A stretch of DNA of 64,000 nucleotides from Ancylobacter vacuolatus (GTDB taxonomy: Bacteria; Pseudomonadota; Alphaproteobacteria; Rhizobiales; Xanthobacteraceae): NCBI RefSeq assembly GCF_030813595.1, contig NZ_JAUSUH010000004.1:339796-403795 (forward strand), given 5' to 3'. Both the position numbers and the translations under genes were made by a program. Positions 28,191 to 36,514 of this stretch are shown here, one piece after another (position 1 is the stretch's first letter; the number at the start of each line of letters is the position of its first letter). Below the pieces are notes generated by a model. It had not been told where the DNA came from. It did not search any database and worked only from the letters and a program-made list of their open reading frames with translations.

Positions 28191-28892
28191 ATGAGCATCA
28201 TCAGCGATTCCGCTCATTTGAGCGACCTGTCCGTTGTGAAGAGCGTCTCCCTCACGAGCGCGCTCGAAAAGGAACTCGAGCGCCTCATTCTCACCGGCGA
28301 GCTGGAGCCGGGGGTTCGGATCAACGAGATCCACCTCTCGAACCGCTTCGGCACCAGCCGCGGCCCGATCCGCGAGGCCACCCGCAGCCTTGAGGCGAAG
28401 GGGCTGGTCGAGGTGGTGCGCAACCGGGGCGTCTTCGTCCGGCGGCTGTCGGTCGAGGACGCGATCGAGATCTATGACGTGCGCGCGGCTTTGTTCGGCC
28501 AGGCCGGTCGCCTGCTGGCCGAGCGGATGACCGACGGGCTGCTGGCCGAGTTGACCCGCATGGTCGACGAGATGGACGCGGTGGCCGAGCGCGGCAGCTT
28601 CGACGACTATTACCCGCTCAATCTCGGCTTCCATAACCTCATCGTCAGCTCCTGCGGCAACCGCACGCTGCTGGCCGAGTACCACCGCTTCGTCAACAAG
28701 CTGCACCTGTTCCGTGCCCGTGCGCTGGTGCAGGGCGGCGGCCTCGCCGTGTCGAACCGCGAGCACCGGGCGATGCTGGAGGCGCTGGCCTCCGGCGATG
28801 GCGAGCGGGCGCAGGTGACACATTGGCGCCATGTGGCGCTGGCCAAGCGCCGGCTCATCGCCGCCGTCGACGGCCACGCCCGCAACGACTGA
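28191..28892 (+). CDS. GntR/FCD-family transcriptional regulator 1
   Basis: A 233-aa regulator. The N-terminal winged helix includes LEKELERLILTGELEPGVRINEIHLSNRFGTSRGPIREATRSLEAKGL. The C-terminal FCD all-helical domain carries the metal/ligand residues in YYPLNLGFHNLIV and NREHRAML. FCD regulators bind small carboxylates. It follows paralogue 2 by 42 nt and probably controls this operon together with GntR-2, which is encoded nearby. Confidence 0.9.
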   Translation: MSIISDSAHLSDLSVVKSVSLTSALEKELERLILTGELEPGVRINEIHLSNRFGTSRGPIREATRSLEAKGLVEVVRNRGVFVRRLSVEDAIEIYDVRAALFGQAGRLLAERMTDGLLAELTRMVDEMDAVAERGSFDDYYPLNLGFHNLIVSSCGNRTLLAEYHRFVNKLHLFRARALVQGGGLAVSNREHRAMLEALASGDGERAQVTHWRHVALAKRRLIAAVDGHARND

Positions 28893-28920
28893 AGGCACCG
28901 GCCTCTCTCGAGGGCCGCGC

Positions 28921-28945
28921 TCCCTCTCCCCGACGGGGAGAGGGA
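28921..28945. terminator. Strong hairpin between convergent gntR-1 and pdxA-like genes
   Basis: TCCCTCTCCCC (28921-28931) pairs perfectly with GGGGAGAGGGA (28935-28945) around a 3-nt loop. There is no T-tract on either strand. It lies between two convergent genes and may act as a bidirectional barrier or be a dispersed hairpin repeat. Confidence 0.5.
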
Positions 28946-28963
28946 AGTCGGAAGGCGCGTCCC

Positions 28964-29992
28964 TCACGCGGCGGCGGCGCGCGCCTCGATCTTGCGCGAG
29001 GCCACGCGGGCGGCGAGGCGGATGGCGGACTGGAAGGCGCCGATATCGGCCACGCCCTTGCCGACGATGTCGAAGGCCGTGCCATGCGCCGGGGTGGTGA
29101 ACACCACCTCCAGCCCGGCGGTGATGGTCACGCCCTTGTTGAAGCCCTTGAGCTTGGTCGCGATCTGGCCCTGATCGTGATACATCGCCAGCACGCTGTC
29201 ATAGGCACCGGCAAACGCCTTGAGATAGACGGTGTCGGACGGATAGGGCCCTTCGCAGGCGATGCCCTCCCGCGCCATCGCCTCCACCGCCGGGCGGATG
29301 ATCTCAATCTCCTCCATGCCGAACAGCCCGCCCTCGCCGCCATGCGGGTTGAGCGCCGCCACCGCGATGCGGGGGCGGTCGATGCCGGCCTTGCGCATCG
29401 TCTCATCGGCAAGGCGCAACGCGCCGCACACGCTGTCGAACGTCACCTGGTCCAGCGCCGTGCGCAGCGAGACATGCGACGTGACGCGCGTCATCCACTG
29501 GCCTTCCAGCACGTTCATCTCGCTGAACGGGCCCTTATGGTCGAGCAGATGGGCGAACATCTTGTGCTCGTCCGGGAAGCGCCAGCCGCCTTTGAACATC
29601 GCCTGCTTGTTCAGCGGGGCGAAGCACACGCCGTCCACCTCCGCCGCCTTGGCGAAGTCGATGGCGCGGGCCAGCGTGTCGCCGGTCAGCCGGCCGGAAT
29701 CGGGGTTGGCGACGCCGAGCGGGAAGGCGTCCGGGTCGGTATTGCCGAGGTCAACCAGCGGGATTTCAGGCGCGCTCCAGTCCACCACGCCGGGTGACTC
29801 ATAGCGCTGAAAGGTCAGCGTCACCCCGGCATGGCGCGCGCCCATCTCAAGCACACGGGCATCGCCCACCACGACCAGCCGCGCCACCTCGTCGAGGCCG
29901 CCCTGGCTCAGCAGGCGCGCGGTCTGCTCGGGGCCGATGCCGGTGCAGTCGCCAGGGGTGAGGGCGAGAATGGGGAGCGGGTGCGCGGTCAT
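28964..29992 (-). CDS. PdxA-family 4-phospho-hydroxyacid dehydrogenase (PdxA2-like)
   Basis: A 342-aa enzyme of the PdxA family. Markers are LALTPGDCTGIGPEQ at the N terminus, the metal-binding His residues in DEHKMFAHLL, NPHGGEGGLFG and MYHDQGQIATK, and THSVSLR-like TSHVSLRTALDQV. Canonical PdxA acts in vitamin B6 synthesis. PdxA2 copies in GntR-controlled islands instead oxidise and decarboxylate 4-phospho-threonate/erythronate. The partner DUF1537 kinase of those pathways is not in this window. It starts 4 nt after the GntR-2 stop, so it shares that operon. PdxA belongs to the same fold superfamily as the isocitrate dehydrogenases nearby. Confidence 0.85.
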   Translation of the reverse strand: MTAHPLPILALTPGDCTGIGPEQTARLLSQGGLDEVARLVVVGDARVLEMGARHAGVTLTFQRYESPGVVDWSAPEIPLVDLGNTDPDAFPLGVANPDSGRLTGDTLARAIDFAKAAEVDGVCFAPLNKQAMFKGGWRFPDEHKMFAHLLDHKGPFSEMNVLEGQWMTRVTSHVSLRTALDQVTFDSVCGALRLADETMRKAGIDRPRIAVAALNPHGGEGGLFGMEEIEIIRPAVEAMAREGIACEGPYPSDTVYLKAFAGAYDSVLAMYHDQGQIATKLKGFNKGVTITAGLEVVFTTPAHGTAFDIVGKGVADIGAFQSAIRLAARVASRKIEARAAAA

Positions 29993-29996
29993 GAAA

Positions 29997-30734
29997 CTAC
30001 CTGTCCTTGGAACGTGACTGTCGGGGATCGAGCGGGCCAGGGCGCGCCTCGGTGGCGCTGTCATCCTCCAGCGTGCGCAGGAAGCGCGCCTTGCCGGCGA
30101 GGATGTGCCGCTCCAGAAGGCGGGCCGCGCCGGTGCCGTCGCTTTGGCGCAGCGCGTCGAGGATCGCCTTGTGCTCGTCATTGGAGGTGCGCATCGAGCC
30201 GGGCAGCACCAGGCCGCGCCGGCGGAACAGATGCAGCTCCGCCTCCAGCAGCGGGTAGAGCTCGATCAGCTTGTCATTGTCGGAGGCGACGACGACCTGG
30301 CGGTGGAACTCGTTGTTCAGCGTGTAGAAGGTGGCGATGTCGGGCGCCTCGATCGCCGCGTCCATCGCCCCGATCAGCTCTTCCAGCCCGCGCAGCTGCA
30401 CTGTGGTGATGATGGCGGCCGAAAGCCGCCCGGCGGTGCCGAACAGGCCGGCGCGGATGTCGTAGAGGTCGAGCGCCTCCTTGGTAGAGACCTCGCGCAC
30501 GAAGAAGCCGCGATTGAGTTCGCTGCGCAGCAGGCCGATCTGCTCCAGCGCCCGGCAGGCCTCGCGCACCGGGCCGCGGCTGATGCCGAGCCGAAGCGCC
30601 AGCGTGCTCTCATTGATGCGGGTGCCGCCGGTGAGTTCGCCGGTGCCGATCATGCGCTCGATCTCGCGCTGGATCAGCGGCACGAAAGAGGCGGTGCGCG
30701 GGGTGCGGGCGGGGTTTGCAGCGGGGCGGAGCAT
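29997..30734 (-). CDS. GntR/FCD-family transcriptional regulator 2
   Basis: A 245-aa regulator from ATG 30734. The winged helix has IQREIERMIGTGELTGGTRINESTLALRLGISRGPVREACRALEQIGLL, and the FCD domain has FYTLNNEFHRQVV and SNDEHKAIL. It is clearly a paralogue of GntR-1 from the other side of the pdxA-like gene. A near-perfect operator-like palindrome (site E) lies 30 bp upstream of the start, which suggests autorepression. A longer frame to 30791 would run through that palindrome and is not chosen. Confidence 0.9.
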   Translation of the reverse strand: MLRPAANPARTPRTASFVPLIQREIERMIGTGELTGGTRINESTLALRLGISRGPVREACRALEQIGLLRSELNRGFFVREVSTKEALDLYDIRAGLFGTAGRLSAAIITTVQLRGLEELIGAMDAAIEAPDIATFYTLNNEFHRQVVVASDNDKLIELYPLLEAELHLFRRRGLVLPGSMRTSNDEHKAILDALRQSDGTGAARLLERHILAGKARFLRTLEDDSATEARPGPLDPRQSRSKDR

Positions 30735-30763
30735 GGCGCCATCTGGCCCGCATAATCGCCGAT

Positions 30764-30771
30764 TGTCAACA
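30764..30771. promoter_or_regulatory. Operator-like palindrome ATTGTCAACAAT upstream of gntR-2 (site E)
   Basis: TGTCAACA sits inside the 12-bp palindrome 30762-30773, symmetric except for the central pair. It is the best copy of the TGT-N2-ACA motif in the window and lies just upstream of gntR-2 and the pdxA-like gene. Confidence 0.55.
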
Positions 30772-30950
30772 ATGCTGCGCCAAAACGACACTATTCGCCT
30801 AAACCGGCAGCGCCGGCGCCCTCACCCACCGTAACAACGCTCCGCGGTGACATACGCCGTAAATGCAAGCGCCTCCGCGTCTTCCGCCCGTCTAACCGAC
30901 GACGGGCAGTCGAGCGAGCTGTCCGGAAGTGCGCTGTCACTGCCATTAAG

Positions 30951-30958
30951 TGTTGACA
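30951..30958. promoter_or_regulatory. TGTTGACA motif upstream of dehydrogenase paralogue 3 (site F)
   Basis: TGTTGACA lies 88 bp upstream of the ATG at 31046, in the 311-nt divergent region 30735-31045 shared with gntR-2. Together with site E it would let one regulator control both divergent units. Nothing else was recognised in that region. Confidence 0.5.
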
Positions 30959-31045
30959 GTTGTCGGTTCGTTGAACACTGTCGCCTGCACCAGCGCTGCG
31001 GTGCCGCCGCCCCAATAGGCCGCACCCCGATTTCCAGGAGTTTCC

Positions 31046-32131
31046 ATGACGACCTATTCGATAGCGGTCATTCCCGGCGACGGGATCGGCAATGAGGTGG
31101 TGCCGGAGGCGCAGCGCGTTCTGGAGGCGGCCAGCCGCATCGGCGGCTTCTCCTTCGATTGGACCCATTATGACTGGAGCTGCGAGCGCTTCGCCAAGAC
31201 CGGGGCGATGATGCCGGCGGACGGCCTGCAGCAGATCCGCGACAAGGACGCCATCTTCCTCGGCGCCGTCGGCTTTCCCGGCGTGCCGGATCATGTCTCG
31301 CTGTGGGGCCTGCTGATCCCGATCCGCCGCAGCTTCCATCAATATGTGAATCTGCGCCCGGTGAAGCTGCTCGCCGGCGTCGAGAGCCCGCTCAAGGGCC
31401 GCGAGGCCGGCTCGATCGACTTCTATGTCGTGCGTGAAAACAATGAGGGCGAATATTCCTCCATTGGCGGCCGGCTCTATGAGGGGCTGGAGGACGAGCT
31501 AGTGATGCAGCAGTCCATCTTCACCCGCCGCGGCTGCGACCGGGTGATGCGCTACGCCTTCGAACTCGCCAAGGGCCGCAAGCAGCACGTCACCTCGGCC
31601 ACCAAGTCGAACGGCATCAGCCACACCATGCCGTACTGGGACGAGCGCTTCGCCGCGATCTCCAAGGAATATCCCGGCTTCACCACCGACCAGTATCATA
31701 TCGACATCCTGACCGCGCATTTCGTGCGCAACCCGGACTGGTTCGACGTGGTGGTCGCCTCCAATCTGTTCGGCGACATCCTGTCCGATCTCGGCCCGGC
31801 GGTGGTCGGCTCCATCGGCATCGCGCCGGGCGCCAACATCAATCCCGAGAAGGACTACCCCTCGATGTTCGAGCCGGTGCACGGCTCGGCGCCTGACATT
31901 GCCGGCAAGGGCGTCGCCAATCCGATCGGCCAGATCTGGTCGGGGGCGATGATGCTGCGCCATCTCGGCGAGGAAGCCACCGCGCGCGCCATCGAGCAGG
32001 CGATCGAGGACGTGCTCGCCCGTCGCGACAGCCTCACCCGCGACCTCGGCGGCACCGCCGGCACACGCGAACTGACCGACGCCATCATCGGCGCCCTGCC
32101 CTCCTCCGCCGCCCGCGCCCCGGCGGCCTGA
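31046..32131 (+). CDS. Tartrate dehydrogenase-like enzyme, paralogue 3
   Basis: A 361-aa member of the TtuC/isopropylmalate dehydrogenase superfamily. It shows AVIPGDGIGNEVVPEA, FLGAVGFPGVPDHVSLWG, YVVRENNEGEYSSIGG, SATKSNGISHTM, ASNLFGDILSDLG and MFEPVHGSAPDIAGKGVANPIG. All catalytic and metal-ligand segments are intact. It is transcribed away from gntR-2 and followed 26 nt later by a second PrpD-like gene. This repeats the dehydratase plus decarboxylating-dehydrogenase pairing of the first operon. Confidence 0.88.
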   Translation: MTTYSIAVIPGDGIGNEVVPEAQRVLEAASRIGGFSFDWTHYDWSCERFAKTGAMMPADGLQQIRDKDAIFLGAVGFPGVPDHVSLWGLLIPIRRSFHQYVNLRPVKLLAGVESPLKGREAGSIDFYVVRENNEGEYSSIGGRLYEGLEDELVMQQSIFTRRGCDRVMRYAFELAKGRKQHVTSATKSNGISHTMPYWDERFAAISKEYPGFTTDQYHIDILTAHFVRNPDWFDVVVASNLFGDILSDLGPAVVGSIGIAPGANINPEKDYPSMFEPVHGSAPDIAGKGVANPIGQIWSGAMMLRHLGEEATARAIEQAIEDVLARRDSLTRDLGGTAGTRELTDAIIGALPSSAARAPAA

Positions 32132-32157
32132 CGCCCGATAAAACGAGGAAACGTTCC

Positions 32158-33585
32158 ATGACGCTGCACCAGACCAACCCCGCCCAGGCCCAGCCCATCG
32201 TCGAGGGCCTCACCCAGGAGGTGGCGGAATTCGTCGTCGGCACGAGCTATGCCGATTTGCCGGCCGAGGTGGTCGAGCTCGGCAAGAAGTCGATCCTCGA
32301 CGGCATCGGCCTCGCCCTTTCCGGCTCGGTGGCCAAGAGCGGCGAGCATATCCAGGCCTATCTGACCGGGCTCGGCATCAAGGAAGGGCCGGCAACCGTG
32401 ATCGGCACCGCGCTGAAGGTGCCGACCCGCTTTGCCGCCTTCGCCAACGGCGTCGGCATCCATGCCGACGATTATGACGACACCCAGCTCGCCGTCGGCA
32501 AGGACCGCGTCTACGGCCTGCTCACCCACCCGACCGCGCCAGCGCTGCCGGCCGCGCTCGCGGTTGCCGAGGCGGATGGCCGTTCGGGGCCGGACATGAT
32601 GCTGGCCTATCATCTCGGCGTCGAGGTGGAGTGCAAGATCGCCGAGGCGATCAACCCGCGCCACTACCAGCACGGCTTCCACGCCACCGCCACCTGCGGC
32701 ACCTATGCCGCCGCCGCCGCCGCCGGCAAGCTCAAGGGGCTGGATGTCGAGCAGATGGTGCGCGCATTCGGCTGCGCCGGCAGCCAGTCGGCCGGCCTGC
32801 GGGAGAATTTCGGCACCATGATGAAGCCCTTCCACGCCGGCCGCTCCTCCGAGAGCGGCGTGGTGGCGGCGGACTTCGCCGCGCTGGGCTGGACCACCAC
32901 CGACAAGATCCTGGAAGCGCCGCGCGGCTTCTTCCAGGCGGCGGGCGGCGGTTTTGATCCCACCGCCATCGTCGGCAAGCTCGGCCAGCCCTGGACCTTC
33001 GCCTTCCCCGGCGTCTCCATCAAGCCGCATCCGTCGGGCTCGCTCACCCATCCCGGCATGACCAAGATGCTGGAGCTGATCCGCACCCACTCCATCAAGG
33101 CCGAGGATGTCGAGCGCGTGGATGTCGGCACCAACCAGAACATGCCGAACGCGCTGATCCATCACCGCCCGAAGAACGAACTTCAGGCCAAGTTCTCGAT
33201 GGAATTCTGCATGGCGATCCTGCTGCTCGACGGGCGCGGCAGCCTCCCCGAGTTCACCGACGAGACGGTGGAGCGGGAGGACGTGAAGGCGATGATCGAG
33301 CGGGTGAACTTCCATGTCCATCCGGAGGCGGAAGCCGCGGGCTACGACAAGATGACCACGATCATCGACATCCACATGAAGGACGGGCGTACCCTGTCCG
33401 GTCGCTCCGACTTCGGCAAGGGCAGCCCGGCCAACCCGATGACCTATGACGAGGCCGCCGACAAGTTCCGCGGCTGCGCCGAATTCGCCCGCTGGGACAA
33501 GGCCAAGACCGAGTCCATCGTCGAGACGGTGCGCCGGCTGGAACAGCTGGGCGACATCCGGGAGCTCACGCGCCTCTGCGCCTGA
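32158..33585 (+). CDS. MmgE/PrpD family protein (dehydratase-like), copy 2
   Basis: A 475-aa MmgE/PrpD protein with GIHADDYDDTQLA, YHLGVEVECKIAEAINPRHY and the central GSQSAGLRENFGTMMKPFHAGR. That segment provides the conserved lysine and histidine implicated in catalysis in this fold. It differs noticeably from copy 1, so it probably handles another substrate or step. A strong terminator follows 20 nt downstream, closing the operon. Confidence 0.88.
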   Translation: MTLHQTNPAQAQPIVEGLTQEVAEFVVGTSYADLPAEVVELGKKSILDGIGLALSGSVAKSGEHIQAYLTGLGIKEGPATVIGTALKVPTRFAAFANGVGIHADDYDDTQLAVGKDRVYGLLTHPTAPALPAALAVAEADGRSGPDMMLAYHLGVEVECKIAEAINPRHYQHGFHATATCGTYAAAAAAGKLKGLDVEQMVRAFGCAGSQSAGLRENFGTMMKPFHAGRSSESGVVAADFAALGWTTTDKILEAPRGFFQAAGGGFDPTAIVGKLGQPWTFAFPGVSIKPHPSGSLTHPGMTKMLELIRTHSIKAEDVERVDVGTNQNMPNALIHHRPKNELQAKFSMEFCMAILLLDGRGSLPEFTDETVEREDVKAMIERVNFHVHPEAEAAGYDKMTTIIDIHMKDGRTLSGRSDFGKGSPANPMTYDEAADKFRGCAEFARWDKAKTESIVETVRRLEQLGDIRELTRLCA

Positions 33586-33604
33586 GGCCATTCCCACAAA
33601 GCGA

Positions 33605-33636
33605 AGGGCGCCCCTGCCCCGGGGCGCCCTTTTTTA
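33605..33636 (+). terminator. Rho-independent terminator at the end of the organic-acid island
   Basis: AGGGCGCCCC (33605-33614) pairs with GGGGCGCCCT (33621-33630) around TGCCCC and is followed by TTTTTT. It ends the paralogue 3 / PrpD operon. Confidence 0.9.
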
Positions 33637-33668
33637 TGTCCGCGCGTCAGCCGGTGGATTGCAGCGTG

Positions 33669-34541
33669 TCAGCCCTCCAGCTTGTCCTGGGTGCGCGTGT
33701 CGAAATCGCGCGCGTCATGTCGTTCGCGCAGCTGCTCATGCGGCTCGCCGGTCATGCGGTTGACCATGCGCCCGCGTTTCACCGCCGGCCGGGCGAACAG
33801 CTCGTCGGCCCAGCGCAGCACGTGGGTGTATTCATGCGCGGAAAGGAAGGTGCCGGCATCGCCATAGGTCCAGCCCTTCACCACCGCGCCATACCAGGGC
33901 AGCACCGCGATGTCGGCGATGGTGTAGTCGTCGCCGGCGAGATAGCGGCTCTCCGCCAGCCGCCGGTCCAGCACATCGAGCTGGCGCTTGGCCTCCATGG
34001 CGAAACGGTCGATGGCATATTCGATCTTGACAGGCGCATAGGCGTAGAAATGGCCGAAGCCGCCGCCGAGATAGGGCGCGCTGCCCATCTGCCAGAACAG
34101 CCAGGACAGGCATTCGGCGCGCTTGGCCGGATCGGCCGGCAGGAAGGCGCCGAACTTTTCCGCGAGATGGAGCAGGATGGCGCCGGATTCGAACACCCGG
34201 ATCGGCGTGTCGCCCGAACGGTCCATCAGCGCCGGGATCTTCGAGTTCGGGTTGACCTCGACGAAGCCGGAGCCGAACTGCTCGCCCTCGCCGATCTTGA
34301 TCAGCCAGGCGTCATATTCCGCGCCCGTGTGGCCGGCGGCGAGAAGCTCCTCCAGCAGGATCGTCACCTTCTGCCCGTTCGGCGTGGCCAGCGAATAGAG
34401 CTGGAGCGGGTGCGTGCCGACCGGCAGCTCCTTCTCATGCGTTGGCCCGGCAATCGGGCGGTTGATGTTGGCGAAGGTGCCGCCATTGGCCTTGTTCCAG
34501 GTCCACACCTTCGGCGGCGTGTAGTCGGTGGGTTCGGACAT
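33669..34541 (-). CDS. yghU: Glutathione-dependent disulfide-bond oxidoreductase (YghU/GST family)
   Basis: A 290-aa GST-fold protein. The N terminus TPPKVWTWNKANGGTFANINRPIAGPTHEKELPVG and the thioredoxin-like domain with VNPNSKIPALMD are diagnostic of YghU/Yfcg disulfide reductases. SAPYLGGGFGHFYAYAP in the helical domain is also typical. These enzymes use two glutathiones to reduce disulfides and organic hydroperoxides. I start at 34541 (MSEPTDY); the longer frame to 34685 has a non-family leader. Confidence 0.88.
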   Translation of the reverse strand: MSEPTDYTPPKVWTWNKANGGTFANINRPIAGPTHEKELPVGTHPLQLYSLATPNGQKVTILLEELLAAGHTGAEYDAWLIKIGEGEQFGSGFVEVNPNSKIPALMDRSGDTPIRVFESGAILLHLAEKFGAFLPADPAKRAECLSWLFWQMGSAPYLGGGFGHFYAYAPVKIEYAIDRFAMEAKRQLDVLDRRLAESRYLAGDDYTIADIAVLPWYGAVVKGWTYGDAGTFLSAHEYTHVLRWADELFARPAVKRGRMVNRMTGEPHEQLRERHDARDFDTRTQDKLEG

Positions 34542-34750
34542 CGGGAGTTCTCCATGCGTGGGGCGGCCGGCCCGCAGGGGCGCCGCCGAATCCGTGTGCT
34601 GTCGCGCCGACTTTAGCGGCGCCATCGGCCCGGTCATCCCCGGTTGCATCACATCGCGGCGACGCGACGTTGGGTTAAGCCGCATCAGGACGGTTGCGCG
34701 CGGCCCTGTCCTTGCCTAGTGCAGGCAGGACAGGGCGAGAGCGAGCGCAC

Positions 34751-36511
34751 GTGACCCCCGATTTCACCACCGGCGAGCGGCATCTGGCGCAAGGACTGCG
34801 CCGTCTGGTACGGACCAGCGAGCTCGGCATCGTCGCGCTGGCCGCGATTGTCGGCGTGGTCGCCGGCCTTGTGGTCATCGCCATGAACGCGGCGCTGCAG
34901 GCGCTGCACGAACTCCTGTTCCGCATTCCGACCGCCAGCCACCTCTCGATCACCGAGGGCATCGCCCCCTGGCTCGTGCTGCTGGTCCCCGCTCTCGGCG
35001 GCCTCGCCTTCGGGCTGTGCGTGCGGGCCTTCCTGCGCACACGCGCCAGCCCGCCGGTGGACCCGATCGAGGCCAATGCCCTCCACGGCGGGCGCATGTC
35101 GCTGGTCGACAGTCTCATCGTCGCCTTGCAGACGCTGTTCTCCAGCGGGGTCGGCGCCTCGGTGGGGCTGGAGGCGGGCTATACCCAGGCGGCGGCCGGC
35201 TTCGCCTCCTGGTTCGGCCGGGTGTTCCATGTCCGGCGGGCGGATCTGCGGCTGCTGGTCGGCTGCGGCGCCGGCGCGGCGATCGGTGCCGCCTTCGACG
35301 CACCGCTGATGGGCGCCTTCTACGGCTTCGAGCTGGTGCTCGGCACCTATGCCATTCCCGCCTTCGTGCCGATGATGACGGCGACCTTCACCGCCGCCCT
35401 CACCCAGCAATGGCTGGCGCCACCACATCACCCGCCGCTGCCTGATCTCACCGCCCCGCAACTGTCCGACCTGCCCTCGGTGCTGCTGCTCGGCTTTTTC
35501 TGCGCGCTGGTCGGCATCGCCGTCATGCGCGGGGCGACGCTAGTGGAAGCCGGCTTTCGCCGCTCGGCCCTGCCCGTCTGGCTGCGGCCGGCGGTGGGCG
35601 GGCTGATCGTCGGCGCCCTCGCTTTGTGGAATCCGGCGGTGCTCTCGGCCGGGCATGGCGCGGTCTATCACTTCCTCGCCGCCGACACCGGGCTGGCGAT
35701 GGCGGCGCTGCTGCTGGTGGCGAAGGTCACGGCCTCCTCGGTCTCCATCGGCGCCGGCTTTCGCGGCGGCCTGTTCTTCGCCTCGCTGCTGATGGGGGTG
35801 ATGGCCGGGCGCGTCTATGCCGCCGGCATGGGCCTCCTGATGCCCGATATCGTACCCGCCCACGCCTTCTACGCCCTCATCGGCATGAGCGCGCTGGCGG
35901 TGGCGGTCGTCGGCGGCCCGATGACCATGACGCTGCTGGCGCTTGAAATGACCGGCAATCTGCAGCTGACGCTGGCCGTGCTGGCGGCGGCGGGCACCGC
36001 CTCGCTGGTGACGCGGCGGCTGTTCGGCTTCTCCTTCGCCACCTGGCGCTTTCATCTGCGCGGCGAGAATATTCGCGGTGCCCACGATATCGGCTGGCTG
36101 CGCGAGCTGACCGTCGCCACGCTGATGCGCCGCGAGGTGCCGCTGCTCGATGTCGACACCCCGCTGATGGAGGCCCGCCATCGCTACCCGCCCGGCGCCA
36201 CCGCCTATCTCGTCGCCACCGCGCAGGGCCGCTACGCCGGCATGATCCCGCCCGCCGCGCTGTTCGAGCCCGTGGAGGGCGAGGCGCCGGGCCTGCGCCC
36301 GCTGCTGCGCCTCGCCGACACCTCGCTGCTCCCGACCGCCACCCTGCGCGAGGCGCTGGACCTGTTCGAGCGCACCGAGGCCGACGCGCTCGCCGTCACC
36401 CTGCCCGATGGCACCGTGACCGGCGTGCTCAGCGAGGCGCACGCGGTCAAGCGCTACAGCGACGAGATGGGCCGGCGCCTCGCCGAGGTGACGGGCGAGA
36501 CGTCCGACTGA
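34751..36511 (+). CDS. ClC-family channel/transporter with C-terminal CBS pair, non-canonical
   Basis: A 586-aa membrane protein with ClC architecture (about residues 20-430) and two CBS domains (about 440-575). The usual ClC filter motifs are altered. The GSGIPE segment is replaced (ALHGGRMS), GREGPxxQ reads GLEAGYTQ (gating-type Glu kept), and GIFAP reads GFRGGLFF. It may belong to a divergent ClC clade with different ion selectivity. The start is uncertain: GTG at 34751 is used, with an in-frame TTG at 34694 as the alternative. Its stop lies 3 nt from that of the convergent regulator gene. Confidence 0.78.
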   Translation: MTPDFTTGERHLAQGLRRLVRTSELGIVALAAIVGVVAGLVVIAMNAALQALHELLFRIPTASHLSITEGIAPWLVLLVPALGGLAFGLCVRAFLRTRASPPVDPIEANALHGGRMSLVDSLIVALQTLFSSGVGASVGLEAGYTQAAAGFASWFGRVFHVRRADLRLLVGCGAGAAIGAAFDAPLMGAFYGFELVLGTYAIPAFVPMMTATFTAALTQQWLAPPHHPPLPDLTAPQLSDLPSVLLLGFFCALVGIAVMRGATLVEAGFRRSALPVWLRPAVGGLIVGALALWNPAVLSAGHGAVYHFLAADTGLAMAALLLVAKVTASSVSIGAGFRGGLFFASLLMGVMAGRVYAAGMGLLMPDIVPAHAFYALIGMSALAVAVVGGPMTMTLLALEMTGNLQLTLAVLAAAGTASLVTRRLFGFSFATWRFHLRGENIRGAHDIGWLRELTVATLMRREVPLLDVDTPLMEARHRYPPGATAYLVATAQGRYAGMIPPAALFEPVEGEAPGLRPLLRLADTSLLPTATLREALDLFERTEADALAVTLPDGTVTGVLSEAHAVKRYSDEMGRRLAEVTGETSD

Positions 36512-36514
36512 ATT

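Noticed and set aside
26697..28967. 756-codon minus-strand frame opposite the dehydrogenase paralogues
   Set aside because: Shadow of two intact plus-strand dehydrogenases and a GntR gene; no domain is visible in the translation.
31855..33597. 580-codon minus-strand frame opposite PrpD copy 2
   Set aside because: Shadow frame; the plus strand has complete family motifs and a terminator at its end.
34694..34750. TTG start adding 19 residues to the ClC protein
   Set aside because: No ribosome site in front of it, and the added residues are unlike a membrane-protein N terminus. Kept only as an alternative to GTG 34751.
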